Positions 52,685-62,428 of a stretch of DNA of 64,000 bases are shown one piece after another. The notes below the pieces were generated by a model that saw only the letters and a list, made by a program, of their open reading frames with translations, ran no database searches and was not told the DNA's origin. The first letter of the stretch is position 1; each line of letters starts with the position of its first letter. The stretch lies in the NCBI GenBank assembly GCA_964573205.1, contig CAZNIT010000012.1:10401-74400 (forward strand). The letters are read 5' to 3'. This DNA comes from QNZT01 sp964573205 (GTDB taxonomy: Bacteria > Campylobacterota > Campylobacteria > Campylobacterales > QNZT01). A program made the translations under genes and the position numbers.

Positions 52685-53802
52685 AATACGCCGTCTTCTT
52701 CAAGATATCTTTTCAAAGTCATAGCCGATTTTTGCCATGAAAACTCTTTTGCCGTTAGAAGCGCGTTTTTTCGTATAGTTTTTAAAAGTTCCCTATCTTC
52801 GCACAACTTTAATATATTGTTCTTCAACGCTTCTATATCGGAGGGCTTGTAAATAAGAGCGTTATATCCGTCTTTAGCATATTCGTTTATCCCCTTCGCA
52901 TCCGAAGCGATAACCCCGCAGCCGCAACTCATAGCCTCCAGCGGAGGAAGTCCGAACCCCTCCCACTGTGATGTAAATATATAGATATCGCTATTTTTCA
53001 TATATCTTGCTATCTCTTCATCGTCTTGGGGCACTATCAAATTTAGACCGTTCATATCAAAATGCGAAAGATCGTCATGAGATAGTATGTAAACTTCCGA
53101 TATGTTATCTTTTATAATTTTCGTCTCTTTTATCTCTCGCCACGCTTCTACGAAATCCGAAAAACGCTTCATAGGATATTTTCTAGCGATCAGACAGATA
53201 TTTAACTTCTCTCTCTCGTAAATCCTGTTACGGTCGTTGAATATTTCATGATTTATCGACGGATGAACGACTCTTTTCGGCACGGCTTCACCCCTTAGAT
53301 CGACAAACATATCGTATGTAAATCGAGAGTTGAAAATATAGTTTATTTTCCGCTTCGCCGCCGTTTTAGTCAAAACTTTATAGACAAAAAGAAAAAAACG
53401 GTTTTTTAAAAGCAGAAGATCGTCAAAAATACGATAATCGTCTGCTTGAACGTATCGATAAAGTTTTTTCATGCGAATAAACATAAACAGTGGTGAAATG
53501 ACGGGATCGGTCGTTATAACGACCTCATCTTGATAGTTTTTTCTTAAAAACAGCATCATTATAAATATATTTAAAAGTTTGCCAAAAGCGGAGCTTCTCT
53601 CTTTCGAGACTTTTATTATTTGAATATTTTCATCTATGTAAAAGCTACAATCATCTTTAACGTTAGGCATTACGAACGAAACATCGTACTCTTTAACCAA
53701 AATATTAGACAACTCGACTATAACGCGGACTCCTCCGCCCGTTTTTAATTGCGGCAGTACAAAAACAATCCTCTTTCTTCGCGGCTCTCTTACATCGCTC
53801 AA
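52681..53802 (-). CDS. Family 4 glycosyltransferase
   Basis: The 373-residue GT-B protein has IVFVLPQLKTGGGVRVIVEL, NICLIARKYPMKRF and WEGFGLPPLEAMSCGCGVIA with the E-x7-E pair. It overlaps the downstream GT4 gene by four bases and the acyltransferase by four, so the genes are coupled. Confidence 0.9.
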   Translation of the reverse strand: MSDVREPRRKRIVFVLPQLKTGGGVRVIVELSNILVKEYDVSFVMPNVKDDCSFYIDENIQIIKVSKERSSAFGKLLNIFIMMLFLRKNYQDEVVITTDPVISPLFMFIRMKKLYRYVQADDYRIFDDLLLLKNRFFLFVYKVLTKTAAKRKINYIFNSRFTYDMFVDLRGEAVPKRVVHPSINHEIFNDRNRIYEREKLNICLIARKYPMKRFSDFVEAWREIKETKIIKDNISEVYILSHDDLSHFDMNGLNLIVPQDDEEIARYMKNSDIYIFTSQWEGFGLPPLEAMSCGCGVIASDAKGINEYAKDGYNALIYKPSDIEALKNNILKLCEDRELLKTIRKNALLTAKEFSWQKSAMTLKRYLEEDGVL

Positions 53803-54869
53803 AATCTGCCTCCGGTTGAGATGGTCACCACGTGCGGCGAAACCTTTTGTAAAAACTTATATATCCGAATCGTAATGAAAATCGTCAAAAAGACACAGAT
53901 AAAATATAGCAAAAATATAGAAAAATCGCTCAACGGATAAAGAGCTTTAAAAATCATCTTTCTCAAAATAGATAACAAAGGTTCATGTAAAGCATATACA
54001 AAAAAACTATATTTTGCAAGATTTATCAATCTTTTTTTTACCTTTTTCATATGCATTAGATATTTTGTAACGCTAAAAAGAGCAATAGTACCAACAAGTA
54101 CGGATATATTATGAATAAAATCGTTATTCGTCAAAGCGTCAACTATCGAAAGAGGTACGTATGTCGATATAATCAAACCGCTATATCTGTCACTCAAAGA
54201 AAAATCATATCTTTTCATACCCAGATACGCCCCGAAACAGAAAAAGAAAATCGAAGTCGAGCTTATCTGAATATATGAAAGATGAAGCAGGTCGAAAAAC
54301 CATACACCGAATAAAAGAGCCAAAAAAAGATATGAGGCTTTTTTCAGAAAAAGATAGATCAATGGAGAGAAAACAACAATTACGATCAAATCTCGAATGA
54401 ACCAAAATTGATAGGCGACGGGATATTTAAAGTCTCCCAATCCAAAAAACAGCTCCACCGTCTCCATCATATCCAGTTGCATAACCCATGGTCTCTCTCC
54501 GCTAAAATAGTGCAAAGTCACGGGAAGCGTCTGTGCGAAGGCGTAAAATATGAAGATTATTATATTCCAAAAAACAAAAGGTACGAATAGAGTATAAAAT
54601 CTTGAATTTATCTTTTTGACAAAGCCCTCTTTCGAGGGTGTAAGATTACAAAAAAATAAAAAACCCGAAAGCAGGAAAAAAAGCGGTACGCTAACGCGAG
54701 CCACGACGTTTGAGAGATACTCCACCACAAAAGCGTAAAATCCCGACAAAGAAGAGGTATAGTTGAAATTTATCTCGTCCGTATATATATGGATAAACAA
54801 AATACCGACGATCAGAGGAAATCTAAGCATCTCTATACGCCAAGACAAAGATGAGTTGTTTTTCAACAT
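53799..54869 (-). CDS. Membrane acyltransferase (acyltransferase 3 family)
   Basis: The 356-residue protein has about ten membrane helices and the early histidine motif LRFPLIVGILFIHIYT, as in OafA-type acyl transferases that acetylate surface sugars. It overlaps its upstream neighbour, the Wzy-like gene, by seven bases. Confidence 0.88.
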   Translation of the reverse strand: MLKNNSSLSWRIEMLRFPLIVGILFIHIYTDEINFNYTSSLSGFYAFVVEYLSNVVARVSVPLFFLLSGFLFFCNLTPSKEGFVKKINSRFYTLFVPFVFWNIIIFIFYAFAQTLPVTLHYFSGERPWVMQLDMMETVELFFGLGDFKYPVAYQFWFIRDLIVIVVFSPLIYLFLKKASYLFLALLFGVWFFDLLHLSYIQISSTSIFFFCFGAYLGMKRYDFSLSDRYSGLIISTYVPLSIVDALTNNDFIHNISVLVGTIALFSVTKYLMHMKKVKKRLINLAKYSFFVYALHEPLLSILRKMIFKALYPLSDFSIFLLYFICVFLTIFITIRIYKFLQKVSPHVVTISTGGRF

Positions 54870-56140
54870 TTTATCTCCTCAAAATTTACCGGACGCGTTC
54901 GGCTTCGAATCATATTCGAAAATCCGTACGAGATGCCCAACATCAGAAAAAACTCTTCTGAGACTACGGGATTCGTCAAACCGAAAAAGAGAAAAAACAG
55001 AGGTATCGTCATAGTCAAAAAGAGTCTGTTATCAAAGCTTAGATAAAAAACAACCAGTAGATATATCACTCCCAGTATCGAAGCTTGAAGCCATATATCT
55101 AAAAATATATTGTTGATGCTTCCCGATTCGGCACCGACTCCTAAAATGTTCAACCCTTCGAAATAGACCTCGACAAACCCGAATCCATATCCGCCGAAAT
55201 AGTTCGATTTTTCTATTAGATCCCACGTGATGGCGTACTGAGCGCCTCTTTCATGCTTCAATTTGTACTCAAACATATCCATCGTAATGATAGGCTCCGG
55301 AGAAAAAGAGTTATAAACGAAAAAAAGTAGAACAAGCATTAAAGCGCCTATCACCAAATAGGAGACTTTCAATTTCAAAAACTTCGAAAGTATCGGATCT
55401 TTATTCAAAAGTTCGTCGCTATAATAATGATTGCTTCTTGTAGTTCTCAGATATAATCTATAAAGGACGAGACTAATCAATATCATCACGAGAGCGAGCC
55501 ATATGGTTTTGTTTTTTGAAAGTATTATCATATAAAGCACTAAAGTGTATAGCAGATAGTTGTAGCGCCTTTTAGAGAACCATATATCAAACTCGTAACG
55601 AATCAAAAAAGAGGTAAGAGAGACCGAACCCACTATGATGGCCAGCGCTCCGGCTTCGTAGAAAGTTCCTTGAAAAGGTAAAAACTCGTCTCCCCACCCG
55701 AATTCTCTAAGATGGACGAATTTTCCAAGCAGATCCATAGGAAGAGGTACGTACATAACAATCAGCCAACTGACTACGTAAAAGAGTAAAGAGAGATCCA
55801 AAAGAGTAACTATCTCTTTTAAAGCCAGTTTTCTGAGCATTGCCGCACCGACATAAAAAGCAAGCGGATATATGAATAAAAATTTTATAAATCTGTTCGT
55901 CTCTTCGACTTTGTCGTAAGCGGAATTCAGACTAACCAGTACCAATATAACCCCGCCTACGATTAGCGTTATAAATATCTTGAAATCTATTTTTTTATGA
56001 ATCGTATCCTCAACGAATAAAACGACGAAAGTTGCCAACAACAGAAGCTGTTCTACTCTTGCACTCCCAAAAACTTTGATCATAGGCAGTGCTAAAAAGA
56101 TAAATATAAGAAGATATAGATAAAAGTAAACTTTTTTCAA
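54863..56140 (-). CDS. O-antigen polymerase/ligase-like membrane protein
   Basis: The 425-residue protein is hydrophobic throughout (about 11 helices), with a larger loop around residues 280-340 (DMFEYKLKHERGAQYAITWD). Wzy polymerases and WaaL ligases share this design and cannot be separated by eye. Together with the Wzx-like gene it suggests Wzy-dependent assembly. Confidence 0.8.
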   Translation of the reverse strand: MKKVYFYLYLLIFIFLALPMIKVFGSARVEQLLLLATFVVLFVEDTIHKKIDFKIFITLIVGGVILVLVSLNSAYDKVEETNRFIKFLFIYPLAFYVGAAMLRKLALKEIVTLLDLSLLFYVVSWLIVMYVPLPMDLLGKFVHLREFGWGDEFLPFQGTFYEAGALAIIVGSVSLTSFLIRYEFDIWFSKRRYNYLLYTLVLYMIILSKNKTIWLALVMILISLVLYRLYLRTTRSNHYYSDELLNKDPILSKFLKLKVSYLVIGALMLVLLFFVYNSFSPEPIITMDMFEYKLKHERGAQYAITWDLIEKSNYFGGYGFGFVEVYFEGLNILGVGAESGSINNIFLDIWLQASILGVIYLLVVFYLSFDNRLFLTMTIPLFFLFFGLTNPVVSEEFFLMLGISYGFSNMIRSRTRPVNFEEIKC

Positions 56141-56180
56141 CTGAACCTCTGACTAAAAATAAACTATTCATAACACTTTT

Positions 56181-58304
56181 TCAATCTTTTTTCGATCGAA
56201 TTTTACGTTGATGTTTTATAAAATATATCCTATCCAGATAGACTTTTTCCACGGCGTCATTGCCGGGAGGACTCAGCCAAACGCTTTTTGCGTTTGTTTT
56301 TTTCGTATCGATCGTTCCTATCTTGATACTTCTATATTTGTCATCAAACTGTCCTATTAGCGCGATACCTTTTATAAATGTAGGATATATCCCGTAATGC
56401 AAAGCTTTTTTCGCTTTATCTATCAAATCGTCGCTTCGCTTTTGTATCCTTACCTCGGCATAAACATCCCATTTTCCTTCGGGAACATCTAAAAGAGGCA
56501 ACGAAAATCCCCACTCTCGGCTTTTGCCGTCCATTACCGCACTAACACCGTCACTAGCGGCACTATCTTTTACTATATCGGCACAACATAATTCTAGTTG
56601 ATATTCTTGATATGAAAACCACTCTTTCGCTCTTTCAAGATTTCGAGCCGGTTTGGGAATGCGCTCATTCGTTCGATCGATGTCGATAATTTTAAAAATA
56701 TCATCTATCTTTACACTCTCGCTGAAAGACGTTATTTCGGGATGTCTTTGAAGATAGGCTTTAAATCTCTCTTTTACTCTTTTTCGAGAATCAAACGAAT
56801 CTCCGCGAATGAGACGGATATAATCTATTCCTAGAAAAAGTGCTTGCAGATGATCGTAATAGATAGACTCTTTATCCAGCTTCGAAGCTCCTTCCGAAAG
56901 AATGGCGTCGAGTTCATTAAGATTTTCGTTCGATAGATACTTCGCGTTTATAGAAGTTTTCACAAAAAGTTTATCTCCGCTTTTTTTCAGCATCCGCTCT
57001 ACGGTTTTGATATATCTTTGAACGTCCCGCGAGGCTTTATCGTAATAATAATCGCAAAATTCTTCAATCAAATCCTCTATTTTTAAAGAAGGATTCCATA
57101 GAAGTTTCGCAAAAACCCAAACACGAAGATTTGCCAGCTCTCCGGCGTATGTATCGTAACTTCCTTGTAAAAAAAGACCTTTTATATACTTTTTTTTCGA
57201 AAAATCTTTTATATCTCGATCTAGTGCATTTAGGTTCGGATACGGAAAGATATATCCGCCGAAATTCGTTATGTAGTGCCAAATAAATATCTCATCACTC
57301 TTTTTACCCCATCTTTTTAGATACTTATGTAAATATCCGTTTCGTTTGGAATGTATGGGTTTTGAAAAATCAGCCTCTATAGGTGCGAAAAGCACTCCTA
57401 AATTTTCGGGTAGTTTTTTATGATTTAAAGGCGGCTTTTTACTCCAGAGATATGCCTGATGTAAAAAACGATAACCGGGATGTTCTTTCGCTATATATGA
57501 AGTATAGTCCAAAAACAGCGAAGACGGACTCCTTTTACCTCCGACTCCCTTTTTGCAGACCGATCCACGATCTTCATGTTCTAGTACTATGTATTTTTCG
57601 GCCTCTTGATCCAAAGTTTTTAATTTTTGACCGAGAGTTTCCGAAGCTAGCTTTTTAGCTTTTTTATTAGAGAAGTCGTACTGACCTGAGCACTTGTACT
57701 TTTCCCCTAAAAGAGCCTCGGATGTAAAAGTGTATAGTTTGATCCCTTTTGTGTATATCTCTTCGGCTATATCATCCTTCGTACGGTGTCCTAGTCTGCC
57801 GTTTAAAAGATTTTTGATGGAAAAAACGGGATCGTCGCTCTCTTTTATAAAAATCTCCCTATAGCTAAATCTCGGCTCCTGCTTATCGTATATCTCACCG
57901 AGATCTCTGCTCTTATATTCGGGTACGTATTCGAAATTTTCGGCTAGAAATTTACATCCCAAGTATCTATCCAAAAAATAAAAAACTCCATAAAGCAAAC
58001 TTCTGTCGTTCGAACCGATGATGACTAAATCGTCCCCGTCGCTTTTTATGATAAAACCGTCGTCTTTGAGTCTGCCGACGGGAAGTTTTATGAGAGAGAC
58101 GGAAGCGTTGTTTTCAGGCACTTCATCCAAGATCAAAGGTTTCGTTCGCGTAATCTTCTCCAAATAATAGGAGAGATCGTTCGCCGCGATATTCGATGCA
58201 TGATCGTTTTTCGCTCTGACTATGACCATATTTTCTCTCAATACAAAAGCGTTCGAAATCGACGCGAACGAAAAAACGACAAACAGCGATAAAAGTATTC
58301 TCAT
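56181..58304 (-). CDS. Secreted DUF4838-domain protein
   Basis: The 707-residue protein has a signal peptide (about 1-19), an alpha-glucuronidase-like N-terminal domain (about 30-140: AANDLSYYLEKITRTKPL, IGSNDRSLLYGVFYFLDRYL) and a DUF4838 region (about 150-500, with LFLQGSYDTYAGELANLRVW). The C-terminal part, from about residue 580, looks beta-rich (EGKWDVYAEVRI). It is probably a glycoside-hydrolase-like protein acting on the locus polysaccharide; the catalytic residues are not certain. Confidence 0.78.
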   Translation of the reverse strand: MRILLSLFVVFSFASISNAFVLRENMVIVRAKNDHASNIAANDLSYYLEKITRTKPLILDEVPENNASVSLIKLPVGRLKDDGFIIKSDGDDLVIIGSNDRSLLYGVFYFLDRYLGCKFLAENFEYVPEYKSRDLGEIYDKQEPRFSYREIFIKESDDPVFSIKNLLNGRLGHRTKDDIAEEIYTKGIKLYTFTSEALLGEKYKCSGQYDFSNKKAKKLASETLGQKLKTLDQEAEKYIVLEHEDRGSVCKKGVGGKRSPSSLFLDYTSYIAKEHPGYRFLHQAYLWSKKPPLNHKKLPENLGVLFAPIEADFSKPIHSKRNGYLHKYLKRWGKKSDEIFIWHYITNFGGYIFPYPNLNALDRDIKDFSKKKYIKGLFLQGSYDTYAGELANLRVWVFAKLLWNPSLKIEDLIEEFCDYYYDKASRDVQRYIKTVERMLKKSGDKLFVKTSINAKYLSNENLNELDAILSEGASKLDKESIYYDHLQALFLGIDYIRLIRGDSFDSRKRVKERFKAYLQRHPEITSFSESVKIDDIFKIIDIDRTNERIPKPARNLERAKEWFSYQEYQLELCCADIVKDSAASDGVSAVMDGKSREWGFSLPLLDVPEGKWDVYAEVRIQKRSDDLIDKAKKALHYGIYPTFIKGIALIGQFDDKYRSIKIGTIDTKKTNAKSVWLSPPGNDAVEKVYLDRIYFIKHQRKIRSKKD

Positions 58305-58420
58305 GATCTCTCCTTTTTGTTCGTTATGAGTCTTGTTCCTTATTATAACAATAAAAGAAAAAAATCAGATACTTTTGATAAACTTATGAGCAGATAAAAA
58401 ACAAAAGGTACTTTTGACAT

Positions 58421-59194
58421 ATGCCAATCAACATTTTCATTTCGATAATTTCACATGATCAACAAGATCTAATAAAAGAGAACTTCGGTAATTTTCCTAA
58501 AAAACTTGACGACTTCAATATCAAACTCTCTGTTCTTGACAATACCGGCTCAAAGGAACTTGAAGAGTTTTGCGACAAAGAGAGCATATTTTATCATCAA
58601 AACGAAGAACCAAAAGGTTTCGGCGAAAATCATAATAAGATGTTTTCGCTTCTACCCATCGAAGATAAAGATATCTTTATCGTTTGCAATCCCGATATAA
58701 AAGTACTACCGAGTCAACTTACGGGACTTGCGGCAAACTTCGTAAATTCGAATATCGATATCGGAGCACCTAGATCCTATCTGGATAAAAAGAACGATTT
58801 TCTCGACTATCCCGACAGATACTTTCCGTATCTTTTGAACTTCATCATCTCTATCGCGACCGGAAAGAGACTTCATTACGGCAAAAACGACGATCAGGAG
58901 TATCCCCAGTGGGTATCCGGTTCGTTCATACTTTTCAAACCGGAAGTTTTTAAAGCGCTAAACGGTTTCGATGAGGAATATTTTATGTATTGCGAAGATA
59001 TAGATATCTGTTTTCGCGCCGTACAAAAGGGGTATAAAATAAAACTGGACACGAAATATTTCATAGAGCACAATTCGAGAATGGCAAGTAGAAAACTCCT
59101 ATCTCAAAGTATTTTCTGGCATATGAGATCGGCCTATAGATTTAGCAGAAAATCAAACCGAATATTCGGTCTTAGTATCGCAAAGAAAGTATAA
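58421..59194 (+). CDS. Family 2 glycosyltransferase, rhamnosyltransferase-like
   Basis: The 257-residue protein has INIFISIISHDQQDLIKEN, VVCNPDIKVLPSQL-type metal-site sequence (IFIVCNPDIKVL), WVSGSFILFKPEVFKALNGF and FDEEYFMYCEDIDICFRA. The last matches the D-E-x-F-F-x-Y-x-E-D-x-D motif of rhamnosyl-type GT2 enzymes. It is divergent from the DUF4838 gene. Confidence 0.9.
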   Translation: MPINIFISIISHDQQDLIKENFGNFPKKLDDFNIKLSVLDNTGSKELEEFCDKESIFYHQNEEPKGFGENHNKMFSLLPIEDKDIFIVCNPDIKVLPSQLTGLAANFVNSNIDIGAPRSYLDKKNDFLDYPDRYFPYLLNFIISIATGKRLHYGKNDDQEYPQWVSGSFILFKPEVFKALNGFDEEYFMYCEDIDICFRAVQKGYKIKLDTKYFIEHNSRMASRKLLSQSIFWHMRSAYRFSRKSNRIFGLSIAKKV

Positions 59195-59200
59195 CGCAAC

Positions 59201-60763
59201 ATGAAAAAGATCGGTATTTTATGTAACACAACCACTATCGAACCTTTTTGGTATAAAATTTTATCGACTCTTAAGAGAGAGGGAAACTGTGAACTTGTTT
59301 TTATATTGAATGAAAAAAAAGAGAAAAAAAAATGCACCGACGAAACGGTTATACTAAAAATTGAGCGAAAAATTCTCTCACTTTTCTCAAAAGATATAAA
59401 AGAAGAGTTAAAAGATAGAGAAATATCCGATTTAGCCAAATCAAATCCTCTCTTTTTCCAAACTCAAGATAAAAAGGAGAAGAGTTTGGATCTGATCTTT
59501 TGCACATCTTCTTATTGTGATATAGACGAAAAAATCGTAGCTCTTGCAAAGGACGGAGTTTTAAGAGTTCTTTTTAACAAAAATCGTCATACACAAAATT
59601 ACCCCGTAGCTTTTTGGGAAATTTACGACAAAGAGTCTTCAATAGGTTTTTGTATCGAACATATCACGAAAAACTCGAACGATCTTCTATTTAAGGGAGA
59701 AATCGCGACACTAAGAACCGTAACACAAACAAAACGAAGACTTTTAAAGGAGAGTTCTGCGTACATATTGCGCACTTTAAGAGAGTATGTAAAAATAGGC
59801 AAATTTAAAAAACGAAAATCCCACTACGTTTTTTGTACGACGCCAAGACGAAAAGTCGGTATATGCGACAGTTTGATATACGGCATAAAGAGCGTCTCTT
59901 TATTTGCGAAGATCGCTTTTGTTAGAATCATTTTAAGAAAATATACGAGATTTTCTGTGGCGTTTTTAAAAACGAACTGGCAAGAAGCGAAACTTTTCGA
60001 GGGGATCGAGATAAAAAATCCTCCGTACCATTTTTATGCCGATCCTTTTATCTGGAGCAAAAATCAAAGAAGCGTCTGCTTTGTAGAAGATTTTGATTAT
60101 ATATCAAACACCGCTTCGATAAGTGCGGTGGAGATTTTCGAAGATAACAGTTACAAAATTTTATCGACGGTTATAAAAGAACCTTTTCATCTCTCCTTCC
60201 CATACCTCTTTGAGTATGAAGATACTCTTTATATGGTTCCGGAATCAACGGCGGATAATTCGGTCAGACTCTATAAATGTATAGAGTTTCCTATGAAATG
60301 GGAGTTTGAAAAATACCTGATGAAAGAGATCAAAACCGCCGATACGATGATTTTCGAGTTTAACGACAGATGGTGGCTATTTACGAATATGTCCACACCC
60401 TCAAACGACGACCAAGCGGCACAGCTTTTTATTTTTTACGCAGACAACCCTTTAAGCGACGAATGGATCGCACACGAAAACAATCCGGTCGTTTTTAACA
60501 GTAATTTCGGACGAAACGCCGGTATATTATTCGGTGAAGATAAAACTGTTTTTAGAGTCAGACAAAAACAGGAGTTTAATGTTTACGGAGCCAGATTTTC
60601 AATAGCCAAAATCACGAACTTATCGCCGACGGAATATGAAGAGGTAACTATAAATTCTATAAAACCGGACTTTTTCCCGAAACTAAAAGCCACTCACCAT
60701 ATGCATTCGCATAAAAATATAACGGTCTATGACTTTATGCGTCATGAGAAATTGAATCCATAA
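59201..60763 (+). CDS. GINT1-like (glucosamine inositolphosphorylceramide transferase N-domain) family protein
   Basis: The 520-residue protein has a start like a formyltransferase or small Rossmann domain (KKIGILCNTTTIEPFWYK), a basic middle, and a C-terminal region (about 260-515) with PYHFYADPFIWSKNQRSVCF, HLSFPYLFEYEDTLYMVPES and DRWWLFTNMS. That region is typical of the beta-propeller domain shared with plant GINT1. Its role in bacteria is not established; the location points to glycan modification. It lies six bases after the GT2 gene. Confidence 0.72.
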   Translation: MKKIGILCNTTTIEPFWYKILSTLKREGNCELVFILNEKKEKKKCTDETVILKIERKILSLFSKDIKEELKDREISDLAKSNPLFFQTQDKKEKSLDLIFCTSSYCDIDEKIVALAKDGVLRVLFNKNRHTQNYPVAFWEIYDKESSIGFCIEHITKNSNDLLFKGEIATLRTVTQTKRRLLKESSAYILRTLREYVKIGKFKKRKSHYVFCTTPRRKVGICDSLIYGIKSVSLFAKIAFVRIILRKYTRFSVAFLKTNWQEAKLFEGIEIKNPPYHFYADPFIWSKNQRSVCFVEDFDYISNTASISAVEIFEDNSYKILSTVIKEPFHLSFPYLFEYEDTLYMVPESTADNSVRLYKCIEFPMKWEFEKYLMKEIKTADTMIFEFNDRWWLFTNMSTPSNDDQAAQLFIFYADNPLSDEWIAHENNPVVFNSNFGRNAGILFGEDKTVFRVRQKQEFNVYGARFSIAKITNLSPTEYEEVTINSIKPDFFPKLKATHHMHSHKNITVYDFMRHEKLNP

Positions 60764-61352
60764 AGTCGGCAACTATTTCGTAAAGAATCAATTCGGCTAG
60801 CGCAAGCTCTTTCGCAAAAACGATAATTCCCTCTTCATGACCGCTCATAACGAATTTTGAATCGCTCAAAGGATCGATATCCTTATATATTCGTTTGACC
60901 TCTTTTATCATATCCAAAGAGCCGTAAAGTACATCGTCTGTCTTTTTGTATCGATTTTCCAACATAAAGTCCCATAAAACTTTGCTATGTATATGAATTA
61001 TCGCACCTATATCGTCGTTTAAATCATATATGGTTCCATGAGTCAACGATTCGCTGCTAGGTTTAGCTTTTCCGTACGATTTTAGATAAAATCTCTCATC
61101 GTCGTAACTCTCTACGAATGAAAAATCCTCAGCATTTAGATTTTTTAAATGTCCGGTTTGGGTTCCCGTTATAACGAAACTCTTTTTCGAGACTCGTTTA
61201 CTAATATTTCCATACCCGATGCCCTCTTTTTCACCAATAAGCCTCAACGAAAAGAGCCTTTTTCTAACCTCTTGCAAATCATACCAAAGCTCTTTTTGCA
61301 ACGGTTTTGATAATGTAAAGTCGAATTCGTATTTTATAACACCGTCGATCAT
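60735..61352 (-). CDS. Class II aldolase, probable DHAP-shunt aldolase
   Basis: The 205-residue zinc aldolase has GYGNISKR (46-53), TGTQTG (62-67), the catalytic Glu in SSESLTHG (E101) and zinc histidines in IIHIHSKV (H120, H122), plus MSGHEEG. It is coupled by a four-base overlap to mtnA and through it to mtnK. This trio (kinase, isomerase, class II aldolase) is the DHAP shunt set: it turns methylthioribose or 5-deoxyribose phosphate into DHAP and an aldehyde. The substrate is inferred from context. It overlaps the convergent GINT1-like gene by 29 bases. Confidence 0.82.
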   Translation of the reverse strand: MIDGVIKYEFDFTLSKPLQKELWYDLQEVRKRLFSLRLIGEKEGIGYGNISKRVSKKSFVITGTQTGHLKNLNAEDFSFVESYDDERFYLKSYGKAKPSSESLTHGTIYDLNDDIGAIIHIHSKVLWDFMLENRYKKTDDVLYGSLDMIKEVKRIYKDIDPLSDSKFVMSGHEEGIIVFAKELALAELILYEIVADFMDSISHDA

Positions 61353-62428
61353 AAAAGATCACCGTACATTTTTTTTATATCCGTTATATCGGCTTTGCAG
61401 ACCCCTCTTTCACTTATCAAACCGGTAATCAGTCGTGCCGGAGTTACATCAAAGCCGTAATTTAGCGCCGAAGAACGCTCTTGCATGATTTGTACTTTTA
61501 CTGGATTTTTGTTCTCATCCAATCCTCTTACAAATTTTATCTCATCTTCGTCTCTTATCTCTATGGGTATCTTGGCGCCGTCTTTTATACTAAAATCGAA
61601 TGTCGATGAAGGAAGCGCTACATAAAAAGGTATATCGTTGTCCGAAGCCGCTAAAGCTTTTAGATATGTTCCGATTTTATTCGCCACGTCACCGCTTAGA
61701 GTTACTCTGTCGGCTCCCGTTATACAGACATCGACCATTCCTCTGCGCATCAGATAACCACCCGTATTGTCAGCTATGACGGTATGCTTTATCTTCTCTT
61801 CACCAAGCTCCCATGCGGTTAGATTCGCACCTTGGTTTCTAGGTCTTGTCTCGTCAACCCAAACATGAACATCCACGCCTCTGCGTTTGAGTTCATAAAT
61901 CGGTGCAAGAGCCGTGCCTTCATCGGCTATCGCCAGCCAGCCGGCATTGCAATGGGTTAAGATATCGATTTTATCTTTTTTATTTTTTTTCATAATCTCT
62001 TCAAAAATATCCGCTGCGAACGATGCTATTTTTTTCGTATGTTTACAATCTTCATCGCAAATGGCTATGGCTTCTTGTTTTAATCTTTGAATTAAATTTT
62101 CTCCACCGTAAGATAGAGCGGTTTTCATCATCCTATCGACCGCCCACATTAGATTTACCGCCGTAGGTCTTGAGTTCTTTATCAAGGCGGCGCTCTTTTT
62201 TATCCGGTCTATATCCGAATTGAATTCGATAGCTGCTAAATATATACCGAAAGCCGCGCAATTTCCTATAATACCCGCTCCTCTTACCGTCATATTTTTA
62301 ATTGCTTCGACACACTCTTTCGTATTTGTTATCGTAACGCTTTTTTTTTCAAAAGGAAGAGCTCTCTGATCTAAGACAACCAACTCTCCTCTCTCGTTAA
62401 GCCATAAAGCTTTATATTTTCCATTCAC
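61349..62428 (-). CDS. mtnA: S-methyl-5-thioribose-1-phosphate isomerase
   Basis: Converts 5-methylthioribose 1-phosphate (or 5-deoxyribose 1-phosphate) to the ribulose form. The 359-residue protein has MTVRGAGIIGNCAAFGIYLA, ILTHCNAGWLAI with the catalytic Cys, DETRPRNQGANLTAWEL, and GADRVTLSGDVANKIGTYLK with the catalytic Asp. All are diagnostic of MtnA rather than eIF2B. Four-base overlaps join it to mtnK and the aldolase. Confidence 0.95.
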   Translation of the reverse strand: MNGKYKALWLNERGELVVLDQRALPFEKKSVTITNTKECVEAIKNMTVRGAGIIGNCAAFGIYLAAIEFNSDIDRIKKSAALIKNSRPTAVNLMWAVDRMMKTALSYGGENLIQRLKQEAIAICDEDCKHTKKIASFAADIFEEIMKKNKKDKIDILTHCNAGWLAIADEGTALAPIYELKRRGVDVHVWVDETRPRNQGANLTAWELGEEKIKHTVIADNTGGYLMRRGMVDVCITGADRVTLSGDVANKIGTYLKALAASDNDIPFYVALPSSTFDFSIKDGAKIPIEIRDEDEIKFVRGLDENKNPVKVQIMQERSSALNYGFDVTPARLITGLISERGVCKADITDIKKMYGDLL

